DNA of 64,000 bases from assembly GCA_054601695.1 (NCBI GenBank), contig BAAHQB010000319.1:62001-126000 (forward strand), given 5' to 3'. Both the position numbers and the translations under genes were made by a program. This DNA is from Amorphochlora amoebiformis. Lineage: Eukaryota > Cercozoa > Chlorarachniophyceae. Under the pieces are notes generated by a model. That model had not been told where the DNA came from. It was given only the letters and a program-made list of their open reading frames with translations, and made no database searches. Shown piece after piece: positions 1 to 12,202 of the stretch (positions within the stretch are counted from its first letter, which is position 1; the number at the start of each line of letters is the position of its first letter).

Positions 1-36
1 TAAGGAATGTATACATGCATGAAGATACATACCTAC

Positions 37-83
<47 letters not shown>

Positions 84-85
<2 letters not shown>

Positions 86-480
86 CACCCGTAACTCGCA
101 GTCTGATCTGAACTATAACTCAAATCCCACATATCCCGGAATATAACCCAAACCCTACACCGAGACATTAGGGTAGTCTTGAATTCTGCAGATGCTGTGT
201 TTTCAACCTGAATCGATGAAAATGTACAATTTGACAGATACCCCGCGACTCGTGTCCCCACCGTGCGTTCGAGGTCAGCCTACGACGGTCCCTGTGCTTT
301 AGTCTCGTGGCCTTTCAACTTTCAAGTTGGAGTTTCGTTTGGGTAGGCGTATTAGGGCTGGTTTCGGTACGGTAGGATTATTAGCTTGGACTGGAGGATA
401 CCTTACGCCCAATCAGCGCGTTCAGGACGTCCTGCCGAGACCTGTAGGTAATGTCTTCATGTTATGTGTACATGTATATA
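84..480. other. Unique sequence, no gene recognised
   Basis: Moderate-GC, non-repetitive sequence between two TA tracts. Apart from short open frames that run into the TA tract at about 490 there is no supported coding potential, RNA gene or mobile element. Confidence 0.5.
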
Positions 481-489
481 TAGATACAA

Positions 490-1143
<654 letters not shown>

Positions 1144-1145
<2 letters not shown>

Positions 1146-1740
1146 CTGCATAAAAGATATTTCCAAGATGAAGAGAAAAGCAACACACACACAGAGTCAA
1201 CAGAAAGATAATCCCAAGGCAAATTAGCTTTGTAAGCTGTCACCGAAGCGTAGCAATTCTGATCTTAAGTTTCTCCTTAACCTGACCCCGAAAACAAAAA
1301 AGAGATTAAAGCGAGCAAGTTTGCACATGGGTTGGCCGTGTGAATGGACCTGACTGGTGAGTTCGATAAGCGAGCAGAGCGTGGTCTTCAACTCTTCGAT
1401 ATCTCCCTGAAGCTAGAAAAACGTCACTCAGGATTTTTCACATACAACATTGATTGATTGATGTCATCATCATAATGAGAATCAAAGGTCTACCAGCTTA
1501 TCTTGCGTCCCTGACGTTTTCTCTGCCTTATGTCTGTGATTAGTAAGAGGTCTAAGATTACTACGACAGATCTAAGGCTTATGTCTGTGATTGGTCAGAT
1601 AAGAGGTCTAAGGAGCCCATCACATTCGACCAAGCTCTCACGTAGAGACGATTGTGCATGTATTCTCTGCAATTTTGCGTCGTCGGTTAGATAGTGTTGG
1701 GTGGCAACGTAGCTGAGTAGCTAGCTAGCTACAGTCAAGT
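1144..1740. other. Unique sequence, no gene recognised
   Basis: Non-repetitive stretch. A short local duplication is visible near 1530 and 1579 (both begin TTATGTCTGTGATT and run into AAGAGGTCTAAG). No exon with family resemblance was found. Confidence 0.45.
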
Positions 1741-2290
<550 letters not shown>

Positions 2291-2559
2291 GCAGGTGCAG
2301 GTGGTGGTAGGAAGGTATATGTAGGTAGATGCAGTGGGTATATCTGCGAAGGTAGGTAGGGAGACAGCTGCTAGCGCAGGTGGGTGAAGGTGTTAGGTGG
2401 ATAGGTTGTTTGGAAGGTGGAGTCATAGGGTGGGTTAGTTTCCCACGTGATGAGAAGCTCGTAGGTCTTGATCAAGTGGTCCTCACTTTGCCGCAAAAGA
2501 TCTAAATAGGGCAGGGTATACGAATCACTACGGGATGAGAATAAAAGAGAAAGAGGCTG

Positions 2560-2621
2560 CTTCGAAAGAGAGAGGGAGAGAGAGAGAGGGAGAGAGGGAG
2601 AGAGGGAGGGAGGGGGAGAGA

Positions 2622-2673
<52 letters not shown>

Positions 2674-2846
2674 GAGGGAGAGAGAGAGAGGGAGAGAGAG
2701 GGAGAGAGCGAGGGAGGGAGAGAGAGAGCGAGGAAAGAGAGGGGGAGAGAGAGGGAGAGAGAGAGGGAGAGAGAGAGAGAGAGGGGGAGAGAGAGAGGGA
2801 GAGAGAGAGAGGGAGAGAGGGGGAGAGAGAGAGAAAGGGGGAGAGT
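2560..2846. repeat. (GA)n purine tract
   Basis: About 285 bases of GA with regular GGGA interruptions; the plus strand is almost entirely purine. Arg/Glu and Ser/Leu open frames on the two strands are artefacts of this repeat. Confidence 0.95.
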
Positions 2847-2849
2847 TCA

Positions 2850-4568
2850 AATTTGGAGTAGAGTTCGAGGAGAAAAACAGATGGAAGGAAAATCTCTGGT
2901 ACCGTAAAAGGTTTCATGGGTGCGGAGGTGGGAAGTTATGAACGTGCGAGCCTCGCCCAACTGCCGGGATAGTATTTTTTGGTTCAGTACTTCTTCTGGA
3001 CATCATAGGGGGGGGTTTAAGGAGTGAAAACCTCTGCCGCGAGGGTGGCACGTAGGGCAGCATCGGCCCGCTGCCTGTGAAAAAATCAAAACTTTCACAT
3101 AACGAATCACCAAGAGCTAAAAGTAAGCGGTATTCGGGGCGTGCATACCTCATCGCCTGATCCCTTCTTGGATTCGACTTTTGTCTTGGTATCTTCGAAA
3201 GCTCAGCCGTGGACGACTATCGTACAATCAAAGAATATCCATCGTGGTATGTCACATCCGTCATGATGGAATCATAGGGAAAATGCGCCAAACACCCTTG
3301 CCCTCAACACACAACCGATACACTCTACAAAAGCACCACGTTTCACCTATTAACAGTGAATTCCTACCGTGACGTCGGCATTCCCACCTCCATTCGTAGC
3401 TTGACTTTCACCTGGTACCATGCAACAAAGTAAGCGCTAGGAGCAGAAGGGCCCGAAATTCAGGTGGATAGTGCGGATTAAAATCTCCTGATTGAGGGTA
3501 AGTAGGTGATTCGATAAAGTAACGTAGGATGATGACCTGTTGTGGTTGTCCCTGTACCAAAAATAAGCCTCCCAAAAGTCGATCGATCCAGCAAGCTGCG
3601 CAATCCCTAATCAAGCAGGATACAAACCATGTATCATCCCTTACTTCTACCACAAACAACTGCCTTTTTTGACGAACTATCTCCTCCCATACACACAAAA
3701 ACAAGCAAAACTTTGGGTTTAGATTTTCTGCTTCTGCAACTAGCGCTAGTATTTGGGGTCCTGATTCTGAGCTTTTTGACAGGTACCTTCTTGTCAGACA
3801 TCTCGATCTTGGACAACGACAAGGGTCAGTCGGTGTGTAGGCCCGAGATGATAGTGCTTTGCTTTCTAAACCTAACTTCCTGAAGTGAGTCTGAAATTAG
3901 ATAATTGCAGTGCACGCCAACTAACAACCCCCAGAGGGAGTTTATACTTCATAGTCAACCTGACATGCTGACTTCAAGCCCTATTATTACTATTCTAACC
4001 GCCTAAAAAGTTCTTGGTCTTATCCGAGCGTGCATTCGGTATATCTAGATCTGTCGATGCACAGTTTCTAAATCCAAATTTTACATTTCCCAAGCCCAGT
4101 GAAACGTTAAAAACGCCTTAAAACGTATATAGACATATCCCTGCATATAATTCTCACCTCTGAAAGAGCCAATGAACCTCTTATAGGGGAAATGCCGGCG
4201 AGCGGTCGGACGGCGTGCCCTAGTCAAGTCGAGCCAGTGGCCGAAATAATGCGAGAATGAAAGTTAAAAATAACTTCTCGGAAATGGGATTCGGTGTTCA
4301 CCTTAGTCTGTCAGTGGCGGGGATTCTCATTGATATCCCGGGGATTCACTTTAAAATCCCCGGGGATTCCCGGCCCGTTTTCAGACAAAGCGATCACGAG
4401 TCTTTGTCTGTATTATATCCCGCCGGTCAACGTGTCCCCCTATTCCTCGCACCCAGCCCCTGTCTCCTTCCCCTTCTGCTGACTTCCCACGATGTTTTCT
4501 TCCTCGATTTTTTAAAAGCTTGATGTGTGAAGGGGCTAGTATATTAATCTTGCTGGGTTTATGCAGGG
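2850..4568. other. Mostly unexplained unique sequence upstream of PRK
   Basis: Intermediate GC and few repeats. One possible minus-strand exon lies at 3412-3487: it has an AG acceptor and an AG/GTGAAA donor and would encode a stretch containing YPPEFRALLLLALTLLHG. I cannot link it to further exons, so it may be a gene fragment or chance. The last 200 bases before 4569 probably hold the PRK promoter and leader, but no clear TATA box was identified. Confidence 0.35.
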
Positions 4569-6469
4569 ATGACGGTTTACGGTATGCTCGAGACCGGTGC
4601 GCCCGTCGCTAGTGCACCTAAGCGCAAATCCTCCTGGATCGCGACGGCGTCGATCGCCGCCAACGTCGCCCTCCTCACCGCCCTGGTTTGCTTCGTCTCC
4701 TTCGGCTCCGCCAACCAGGGTACTGAATAGACTAGAATACACCACATTGGGTTTGGGATCGTGCTTCCGCGTTTGCGTCTCTCGTGCTCCACGTGAAAGC
4801 CGAATCTGTTTACCCAATCTCAAGCCTAATATCATCTCTCACCCCTCTTACAATCCTCACCCTCTGCACATCATCTGTCTTACCACTCTTATCGGACATA
4901 CCCTGAGAAATATCCGCCCATGCAAGAGAAGCCGTTAATTCTCACGCACTGTCCCTGGGTTGAAAATATCTCTTTTAATCTTACTCTTAGTCGGTGCCGT
5001 TGCCCCGGCCACCTCCATCCGGGCTCCGGTGATGAACGCTCCGCGTATGTCAATGGCTGGTCGCCGCACCCCTGCTCTTGAGCGCAAGATGAAGGCCCAA
5101 GCTGTTGTCTCCACCGTCACTCTCGACGCTCCGGTTGCGACATCCGAGGCTACCATGACCTGGTCTTCCGCCAACGGATACGATGTTGACGCAGGCATGG
5201 GACAGGTATGCAGAATCTATTCTTGTCCAGACTTTATGAAAACCCGATATGCCATCATGATGAGGTCTTTTTTCGCCAAGGTTCACAAGGATGCTGCCAT
5301 CTCCAACGAGGTCTCTCCCGTTATGGCCCAGAAGAACATCAAGCGTCCTGTCATCTTTGGTGTCGCTGCTGACTCTGGATGCGGTACCGACTCAACCTCG
5401 ATTCATTACTTATTCCTCTCTCCCTGTTGATATTTTTCGTGAATACGTCTTCATGTATCTGCTTGCTTTTATCTATAATATATATATAAATATATATATA
5501 TATATACATATGTGTGTGTGTGTGTAACATATAACATACATATATATATATATATATATATATGTGTATATTTATTCCTAATTAATATGTATGTATGTAT
5601 TACACACACTTATCTGTACCGTATATATATACATATATTTATACGTTCGACGCATGTGGCAAGCCAACATAGTCGTCGGTACGTACATATGTATGGGGAT
5701 GCTAAGATTGTGTTTTTTTCCAGGTAAGTCTACCTTCCTTCGACGTGTGAACGCTATCTTCGGTACTACCACCTCCAAGGTCAAACGACGCCAATTTGTT
5801 TGATTGCCACAATGCATAACATGTACAAAATGTATCTCAGGCCCACACTCCCACTGGAGATCTGATCACCACCATCTGCCTTGACGACTTCCACACGCTA
5901 GACCGCACCGGAAGGTACGTTGTACCATCTCACCAAGAGAGGAGGAGAGAAGAGCGCCATGCCAGAGGGAGGGAGGCCCCTCTGAGGACGGAGGATTCGA
6001 TTCAATCAAATCAATTTTGGACTGAAATTTCGATCGTGTAGCCAACGTGTTGATTTTTTTTTGGGGGGGTTTGCACAGGAAGGACACTGGTATTTCGGCT
6101 CTTGACGTGAAGGCCAACAACTTCAAGCTGATGGCTGACCAGCTCAAGGCTCTCAAGCAAGGTCGGGCCATCAAGAAGCCCATCTACAACCACGACACCG
6201 GAGAGATTGACCCCGTGGAGCTTATCCACCCCAACCACATCATCATCGTCGAGGGACTCCACCCTATGCTCGATAAGGATGTTATCGACAGCCTTGACTT
6301 CACCTTTTACATCGACGTCTCGGACCCTGTCAAGATGGTCAATCATTTGCAAAAATATGCTTGCTTTACGCATGTGATAATTTTCATACATGTGTGCATG
6401 ATATGACACCTACTACATGTGTACGTATATGTATGTGTGTACATACGGTAAAAAGGCAATATACATATA

Positions 6470-6500
<31 letters not shown>

Positions 6501-6507
6501 CATATAT

Positions 6508-6548
<41 letters not shown>

Positions 6549-6915
6549 CACGTACCTGCACAGTTGTTTGTAATATGCCAAATGAATATTTGTTATGAAC
6601 CCGCATCAAACGCTCTATTACACGTCTGTGAAGACTTGGATGTGAAGTAATCATTTGACGAATTGGATGTGAAATAAACAATCATTTGACGCATGCTTAT
6701 TTAAGGCTTGGAAGATTCAGCGTGATATGGCGGAGCGTGGGCACAAGAAGGAGGATATCATCGCGTCCATCGAGTCCCGCAAGCCGGACTTCGACAAGTT
6801 CGTTGCTCCCCAGAAGGTAAATATTTATCACATTCATGCATACTAAGATATACTATATACATTCACGTACATTTGTATATATATATATATATATATATCA
6901 CGTACCTTTGTATTA

Positions 6916-6947
<32 letters not shown>

Positions 6948-7131
6948 GTATAACACCATATGTAGGCCAACGCTGATGTGATTATTTCTGTTGAGCCCAC
7001 CAAGCTCGACGTCGCTCCGGGAGAGGAGACAAAGTAAAATCAATAAACACACACATACATATTTTGATATAATATATATATATATATATAAATATATATT
7101 ATTATTATTGTTATTATTATTATTATTATTC

Positions 7132-7173
<42 letters not shown>

Positions 7174-7789
7174 ACAATATATATGTACATGCGTGCATGT
7201 GTGTGATCTGAACAATTAAATTAAACCAAATAGGTTCCTCTGCACCCGTCTGATCCAAAAGGAGAACACCCACGGTATTCGCCCCGTGTACTTGTTCGAG
7301 GAAGAAGGTGCCAAGGTCGACTGGGACCCGTGTGCCGGCCCCAACTCCATGGCCTGCCCTTACCCCGGAACCCGCGTCCGATACTACGAAGAGGTCGCCC
7401 AAGAAAAGAACGCTCACGTGATTGAGATTGATGGAGTGTTCGGCGAGATCGAGGAGCTTTTCTACATCGAGGAGCGTCTCTCCAACACCAACACTAAGTA
7501 CTTCGGAGAACTTACCAAGCAGATGATCAAGAACAAGGTCTGTTTGCACCCCTTTTGGTTTCTTTTCAACTACGCAACACATAAACGTCCTTCTGAGTCT
7601 CAGTCTCTTGTATCGAGTGATTCTCTAACCTGGTTTTCCCTGCCTCTCTCTCAGAGCTCCCCCGGTTCCGGCGACGGGTCCGGACTTATCCAGGCTCTCG
7701 TTGCCCTCAAGATGCGCGAGTCGTACGAGAGGTTCACCGGCCGCACCATCCAGATCCCCAAGTGGGGCCTCTTCCTCGACGAGTACTGA
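4569..7789 (+). CDS. PRK: Phosphoribulokinase, plastid-targeted (10 exons)
   Basis: Makes ribulose-1,5-bisphosphate from ribulose-5-phosphate and ATP in the Calvin cycle, in the plastid stroma. Exons: 4569-4719, 4991-5205, 5281-5383, 5724-5779, 5841-5914, 6079-6337, 6706-6816, 6966-7033, 7234-7537, 7655-7789. All junctions are GT-AG and phase-consistent, giving 491 residues. The P-loop GVAADSGCGKST is at about 149-160 and is split by an intron; CLDDFHTLDRTGR follows at about 188, then PIYNHDTGEIDP and VEGLHPM, AWKIQRDMAERGH and the C-terminal pair C379/C387. Residues 1-75 contain a hydrophobic segment (about 22-45) and a basic Ser/Ala-rich stretch, as expected for import through a secondary plastid. 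The in-frame ATG at 4584 is an alternative start. Several introns hold TA tracts. The family is certain; the precise presequence is inferred. Confidence 0.96.
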
Positions 7790-8336
7790 GAAGTCCGCGC
7801 TGCGCCGCGTGATGACCACGAACTCATTAATTGAAGCCTCGTTGGTCTCATGATAGTTACGGACTGCCGACTTATGATGTCCGCGCGCGACCTGCAGTGC
7901 GGCTCCCATGCACGTCATACAATGAGTAGACTTTCCTTCTAAATTTAAAACTGGCCCGGTATTACTTGAATCACTGAGTGGCTAGATTCTGAGTACTGTT
8001 TGGATTATATTGACCATAGTCTAGATAGTGTGACGTGTACGCCGGGAGCGTGCATGATAGCAAACGTTTAATTCCGATGTATCATACCTAGTTTTAATAT
8101 ACTACAGTATACTTATATTTATCACATAATTTAAAACAAGGAGATAGGTTGTTCACGAGCTAGGTGATAACTAGATAATTATATAAATTACGTACAGATG
8201 AGCAGTGTATAGGAAAATATGTGCATATATCATGATATATAACTTCATATATACATGTCCGATGTGGTAACTAGACTATATATATACTACTGGGTCATAT
8301 ACGGTATATATATACATTAATACAACTATGGTATTG
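7790..8336. other. PRK 3' flank
   Basis: AT-rich sequence between the PRK stop codon and the 3' LTR of the retrotransposon. It should hold the PRK polyadenylation region; no clear AATAAA and no other gene was seen. Confidence 0.5.
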
Positions 8337-8781
8337 TGTGGTTCGCTGCTCTAGGGTTCAGTGATTTTGTCTTGTTGTCACTTTGAATTCTGTTGATGAA
8401 TTATTGAATTTATGGAACATTTTCATTTTGCGAATTTCTAAGAATTTCTCGAATTCGAATCTACTAGAATAATCTCGAATCCTAAATTTACCTAAATATA
8501 TATTTTCTCGAACTTCTCGAATACTCCACAGTCACTTCGTAGTACCCACCATACCTGGGTGTGACATCACGGTATGTCACGGGTATGTCACGCATATGTC
8601 ACGCCTATGTCACGCTTCTAGAATCTTCTACAACGGTGTGACATCACGCCATGTCACGGTGTGACATCGCCCCACGTCACGGTGTGTCACCCCTATGTCA
8701 CGGTGTGACATCACCCTCGGTCACGGTGTGACATCACCCTATGTCACGCTTTCTTGAGTGAGGCGACCTCGGCGTTCAACA
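8337..8781 (-). repeat. 3' long terminal repeat
   Basis: Downstream LTR of the retrotransposon, 445 bp, identical in length to the other copy. About 240 bp of it is an array of TGTGACATCAC and ATGTCACG motifs in opposing orientation. The pol reading frame runs about 38 bases into it. Confidence 0.95.
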
Positions 8782-10708
8782 TCTCCCCCGGTCGTCCGAA
8801 CTCTTGATCGATGATGAAGATGTACCACGCTGTAGTCTCGGTCCGCACTTGTCGTCCTTCCTTGTCGATCCAAAATGTTTCCTCGTCCTCTGGATCCGCT
8901 GCTTTCCAGTCCACGTTGTCGTTGTCCTTGAGTTGTCGAAACCATGCCTCGAAAGGAAACTCGGGACTGAATATGTAAACCTTCTTGTAGTCCTTTGATC
9001 GTAGAGCTTTGATGATACGATCCATGTTCCTCCAACCTTGATATCCTAGCCAGATAGTCTTGTCTTTCCAGTCTTCGGTTAGCTTGATCTTGTAATTCTT
9101 GTACCGTAGATCGCACTTTTTATCCTCGTAGAATTTTGGGTTGATTTTGGTTTCACGTAGAGATGCCTCGTCGAGTTTGAAGTTCTTGAGATGTGTGATG
9201 TGTCGGTTCGTTACGTGCTTTCCGTCGAAGACGTTGTAAGTCTTTCGTCCTGTCCTTTCCGTTACCTTAGCAATCTTGTGCCAGAAAGAGTCCTCCTTTT
9301 CCCGTTTCATCCTCTTGAGCATAACCAAGTCGCCGTTCTTGAGCTCGCGCCCGTCATACTCATATTCATCCTCCGTTTCGTCGCCGTCTTGTCCTTCTTC
9401 ATCTCCCCCAGACGGTGACGAGTTAGCGTTGTAGTGGTTTATCGCCTTGTCGGGTGTAGTTTGTAGATTCTTGCACAATTTCGCCAGTTCGCGATGTAGT
9501 CGTTCCACTCGTCCTTGTGCTGCAGGCCAATATGATGGTCCCGGTCGCACGTTCGCCGGAAGCGTCGTCAAAGATACTTCGTTGTCGCATCGTACTTCTC
9601 TGGGGATTTGTCCAAATGAGCTCTCCATGATGAGATATTCCTGGTGAAGTTTGTTCTTGTATCGTCCCGGTTGTCGCTTTGCCATTCCTTTGACACCAAT
9701 TCGTCGACAATATCCTTCGCCTGTGGCGTCGTCGATAGCGGTTAAGTAGTTGATTCCTTTGTAAGTGTAGACGTCAATGAAAATAAGGTCGTGCTTCTTC
9801 TTCGCCCTAGGTCGTCGATATTTCTTCGATGTCTCAGATTCGTGTTTGAAGATCCTTGTCCAAGTGTCCGCCAGCATACGGTCGCCAGGAACATACACCA
9901 GAGTGTATTTTCCAAAGAATTCCTCGTTCTCCGCTCGTAGGTTGCCGTATCCGTCGTCAGCGTCCAGTCTTCGATCAATGGCGATGATAGGTCGATGGTC
10001 AGTTAAAGCAATCCAAGGGTGTCGTAATGAAAGTAATTCCCGTCGAAAAGCTCGAAATGCTCGAGTCTTCGCTGTATATTCTCCTTTGGTCGCGCTGTAT
10101 CGTGATTCGGTTGGTGTACAGGCTTTGCACCAAATCTTGACGATCTTGTCGTTTTGTAGTAGTACCGCGGCCATGCCTTCTTTAGACCAATCGAACATCA
10201 GCACAGTGTCCTTGCAGTCCGGATCGAAGCATGCGTTTGTTAAGTCTTGTTTGCACATCTCTTTGATCTCCTCGTAGGGTTGTTGTAGCTTATACTCTTC
10301 CCAAACCTTCTTGAAAGATTTCTTGTCGTTGGGCTTTCGATAAGCCGATGAAAGCTTCGCAGCAGTTTTTGAAAATCCAACGTCGAATCGCCGCAAAATC
10401 CATCTTGAAGCGCCCAAGAATTTCCTCAGTTCTTTGAGATTTTCGGGAGTTTTCGGCCAGTTTGCAATAGCCTCTGCCTTCTTCGGGTTTGGTCGTATAG
10501 TTCGGAATCCAACGATGTATCCGCACCATTTGATGTCGTGTACCAGAAATACACATTTAGGCACCCGAATCGTTACGCCATATTGCAGAAATTGCATGAA
10601 GATGCACTCCAGCAGAAAAATGTGTCCACGGACGGTCATGCTGCCGATAGAGTCGTCATCGATGTAGGTGTAGATGTGTCGCCATAGTAGGACAGACATC
10701 CCGTTCAT
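8744..10708 (-). CDS. Truncated Ty3/Gypsy pol: RT C-terminus, RNase H, integrase
   Basis: The 654-codon frame from the first ATG begins inside RT; the open frame extends upstream past 10800 and includes KYHYCVLPYGL. RT motif YTYIDD is near residue 15, followed by the RT thumb (NLKELRKFLGASRWILRRF). RNase H has FDWSKEG, KGEYTAK and LTDHRP, its acidic residues. Integrase shows FIDVYTYKG, VRCDNE and AAQGRVERLHREL as the D, D and E of the DDE core. Two features are abnormal: there is no HHCC zinc finger between RNase H and the core, and only 26 residues separate the second D from E (about 35 is usual). After an integrase C-terminal region (NGDLVMLKR) comes an unassigned tail of about 120 residues ending inside the LTR. 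Confidence 0.85.
   Translation of the reverse strand: MNGMSVLLWRHIYTYIDDDSIGSMTVRGHIFLLECIFMQFLQYGVTIRVPKCVFLVHDIKWCGYIVGFRTIRPNPKKAEAIANWPKTPENLKELRKFLGASRWILRRFDVGFSKTAAKLSSAYRKPNDKKSFKKVWEEYKLQQPYEEIKEMCKQDLTNACFDPDCKDTVLMFDWSKEGMAAVLLQNDKIVKIWCKACTPTESRYSATKGEYTAKTRAFRAFRRELLSLRHPWIALTDHRPIIAIDRRLDADDGYGNLRAENEEFFGKYTLVYVPGDRMLADTWTRIFKHESETSKKYRRPRAKKKHDLIFIDVYTYKGINYLTAIDDATGEGYCRRIGVKGMAKRQPGRYKNKLHQEYLIMESSFGQIPREVRCDNEVSLTTLPANVRPGPSYWPAAQGRVERLHRELAKLCKNLQTTPDKAINHYNANSSPSGGDEEGQDGDETEDEYEYDGRELKNGDLVMLKRMKREKEDSFWHKIAKVTERTGRKTYNVFDGKHVTNRHITHLKNFKLDEASLRETKINPKFYEDKKCDLRYKNYKIKLTEDWKDKTIWLGYQGWRNMDRIIKALRSKDYKKVYIFSPEFPFEAWFRQLKDNDNVDWKAADPEDEETFWIDKEGRQVRTETTAWYIFIIDQEFGRPGEMLNAEVASLKKA
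8782..8791 (-). promoter_or_regulatory. Polypurine tract of the retrotransposon
   Basis: On the minus strand GGGGGAGA directly abuts the TGTTGAAC start of the 3' LTR. This is the position and composition expected of the plus-strand primer for reverse transcription. Confidence 0.8.
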
Positions 10709-10755
10709 CGTGTAGAGGTCTATGTTCCTGCTTGTGAATTCGTCTCCGCTGATAA

Positions 10756-11121
10756 TCAGGCCGTAGGGTAGGACACAGTAGTGATACTTGCCATCCCTTG
10801 TGCTGAATGCCAGATATTTCCTGCTTTCTTTTCCTCGGGGGTCATCTCACCCATCTCGACCAATGCTCTCCTCCAATCGACCAGTCTTTGTTGTCCCTGA
10901 GTCAATACCCCGGACGGAACCCGTATAGTATCGGCCAGACTCCTGCAGGTAGCCTGAAAGATAGTTGGTCCCCAATGGTCAACGAGTTTCTTCTGTAGAA
11001 CCAATCGGCGAAGCTCCGAGATCCCGATGTTCTTGAATCCTTCAATCACCTCGCGGTAGTCCTCGGACTCAATGGCCACTATGAGTTGGTCGGCCAGCTC
11101 TCCAATAGTGGTGGAAGCCAT
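10756..11121 (-). CDS. Gag-like N-terminal fragment
   Basis: A 121-residue frame starting MASTTIGELADQL one base inside the 5' LTR. The first ~100 residues are helical and charged, as in a gag N-terminus, and contain LVDHWGPTIFQATCRSLAD. No zinc knuckle or protease follows. From about residue 102 the DNA is really reverse-transcriptase coding in another frame (ESRKYLAFSTRDGKYHY), so the last ~20 residues here are out-of-frame read-through after a deletion junction. It is called gag from position only. Confidence 0.55.
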   Translation of the reverse strand: MASTTIGELADQLIVAIESEDYREVIEGFKNIGISELRRLVLQKKLVDHWGPTIFQATCRSLADTIRVPSGVLTQGQQRLVDWRRALVEMGEMTPEEKKAGNIWHSAQGMASITTVSYPTA

Positions 11122-11122
11122 T

Positions 11123-11567
11123 TGTGGTTCGCTGCTCTAGGGTTCAGTGATTTTGTCTTGTTGTCACTTTGAATTCTGTTGATGAATTATTGAATTTATG
11201 GAACATTTTCATTTTGCGAATTTCTAAGAATTTCTCGAATTCGAATCTACTAGAATAATCTCGAATCCTAAATTTACCTAAATATATATTTTCTCGAACT
11301 TCTCGAATACTCCACAGTCACTTCGTAGTACCCACCATACCTGGGTGTGACATCACGGTATGTCACGGGTATGTCACGCATATGTCACGCCTATGTCACG
11401 CTTCTAGAATCTTCTGTAACGGTGTGACATCACGCCATGTCACGGTGTGACATCGCCCCACGTCACGGTGTGTCACCCCTATGTCACGGTGTGACATCAC
11501 CCTCGGTCACGGTGTGACATCACCCTATGTCACGCTTTCTTGAGTGAGGCGACCTCGGCGTTCAACA
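11123..11567 (-). repeat. 5' long terminal repeat
   Basis: Upstream LTR (the element is on the minus strand), matching the 3' copy except for two adjacent substitutions. It should carry the element's promoter. The first element ATG lies one base after its inner edge, leaving no conventional spacer for a tRNA primer-binding site. Confidence 0.95.
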
Positions 11568-11582
11568 ATTGTGAACAGTATC

Positions 11583-11618
<36 letters not shown>

Positions 11619-11628
11619 TATATATCTA

Positions 11629-11683
<55 letters not shown>

Positions 11684-11885
11684 CATATACATATGTGTTT
11701 ATATGTATACTATAGTTATTATATATATTATAATATATATATATATAATATCTAGAATATATATATATTATATTATATATATTAAGAAGAATATAAATAT
11801 ATATATGTATATATACTTATATGAGGAAAAATGTGTGTGTGTGACAGTGTGTCACAGTGTGTGTGTATATGTGTATTGTATCTAG

Positions 11886-11925
<40 letters not shown>

Positions 11926-12202
11926 CACATATAGTGTATTATACACACATAACCATGATAATCTAGATATGTCGACATACTAGCATATACTAGGCTAGTA
12001 GGTATACTATACGTATTACATGTATTACATTATTTACATCTCGTACATACTAGTAATATTCCAGATACTCATCGAATATACACACGAATACTTAGCAGTT
12101 ATAAAGTTTAATTTTTAAAACTGCAACTTTTCTTTCAAACTCAGAACATGTGCAACGTATTGCTGGCCCGAAGCCGTCTTCGAAGGATCAACCCGGATGA
12201 GT
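11568..12202. other. TA repeats and AT-rich sequence 3' of AP-3 sigma
   Basis: TA tracts at about 11587-11930, with TGTGTG and GTGTGTGACAGTGTGTCACAG near 11830. From about 11940 to 12200 there is AT-rich unique sequence that should contain the 3' untranslated region of the AP-3 sigma gene. No separate gene seen. Confidence 0.5.

Larger units (their letters stand above)
8337..11567 (-). mobile_element. Ty3/Gypsy-type LTR retrotransposon, internally deleted
   Basis: Two 445-bp direct repeats (8337-8781 and 11123-11567) bound a 2341-bp interior. On the minus strand each LTR starts TGTTGAACG and ends CCACA. The flanks are ATTG on both sides (8333-8336 and 11568-11571), a 4-bp target duplication. 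The LTRs differ only at two adjacent bases (AC versus GT in the CTTCTxxAACGG context), so the insertion is recent. A purine tract lies directly before the 3' LTR. Domain order RT, RNase H, integrase identifies Ty3/Gypsy. The whole element is only 3.2 kb: protease, most of gag and the N-terminal half of RT are missing, so it is presumably non-autonomous. Confidence 0.93.

Noticed and set aside
4960-5205. A signal-peptide-like start (KISLLILLLVGAVAPATS) for PRK at 4960
   Set aside because: It begins with TTG, not ATG, and the hydrophobic codons are the pyrimidine-rich end of intron 1. Joining exon 4569-4719 at 4991 keeps the frame and supplies an ATG.
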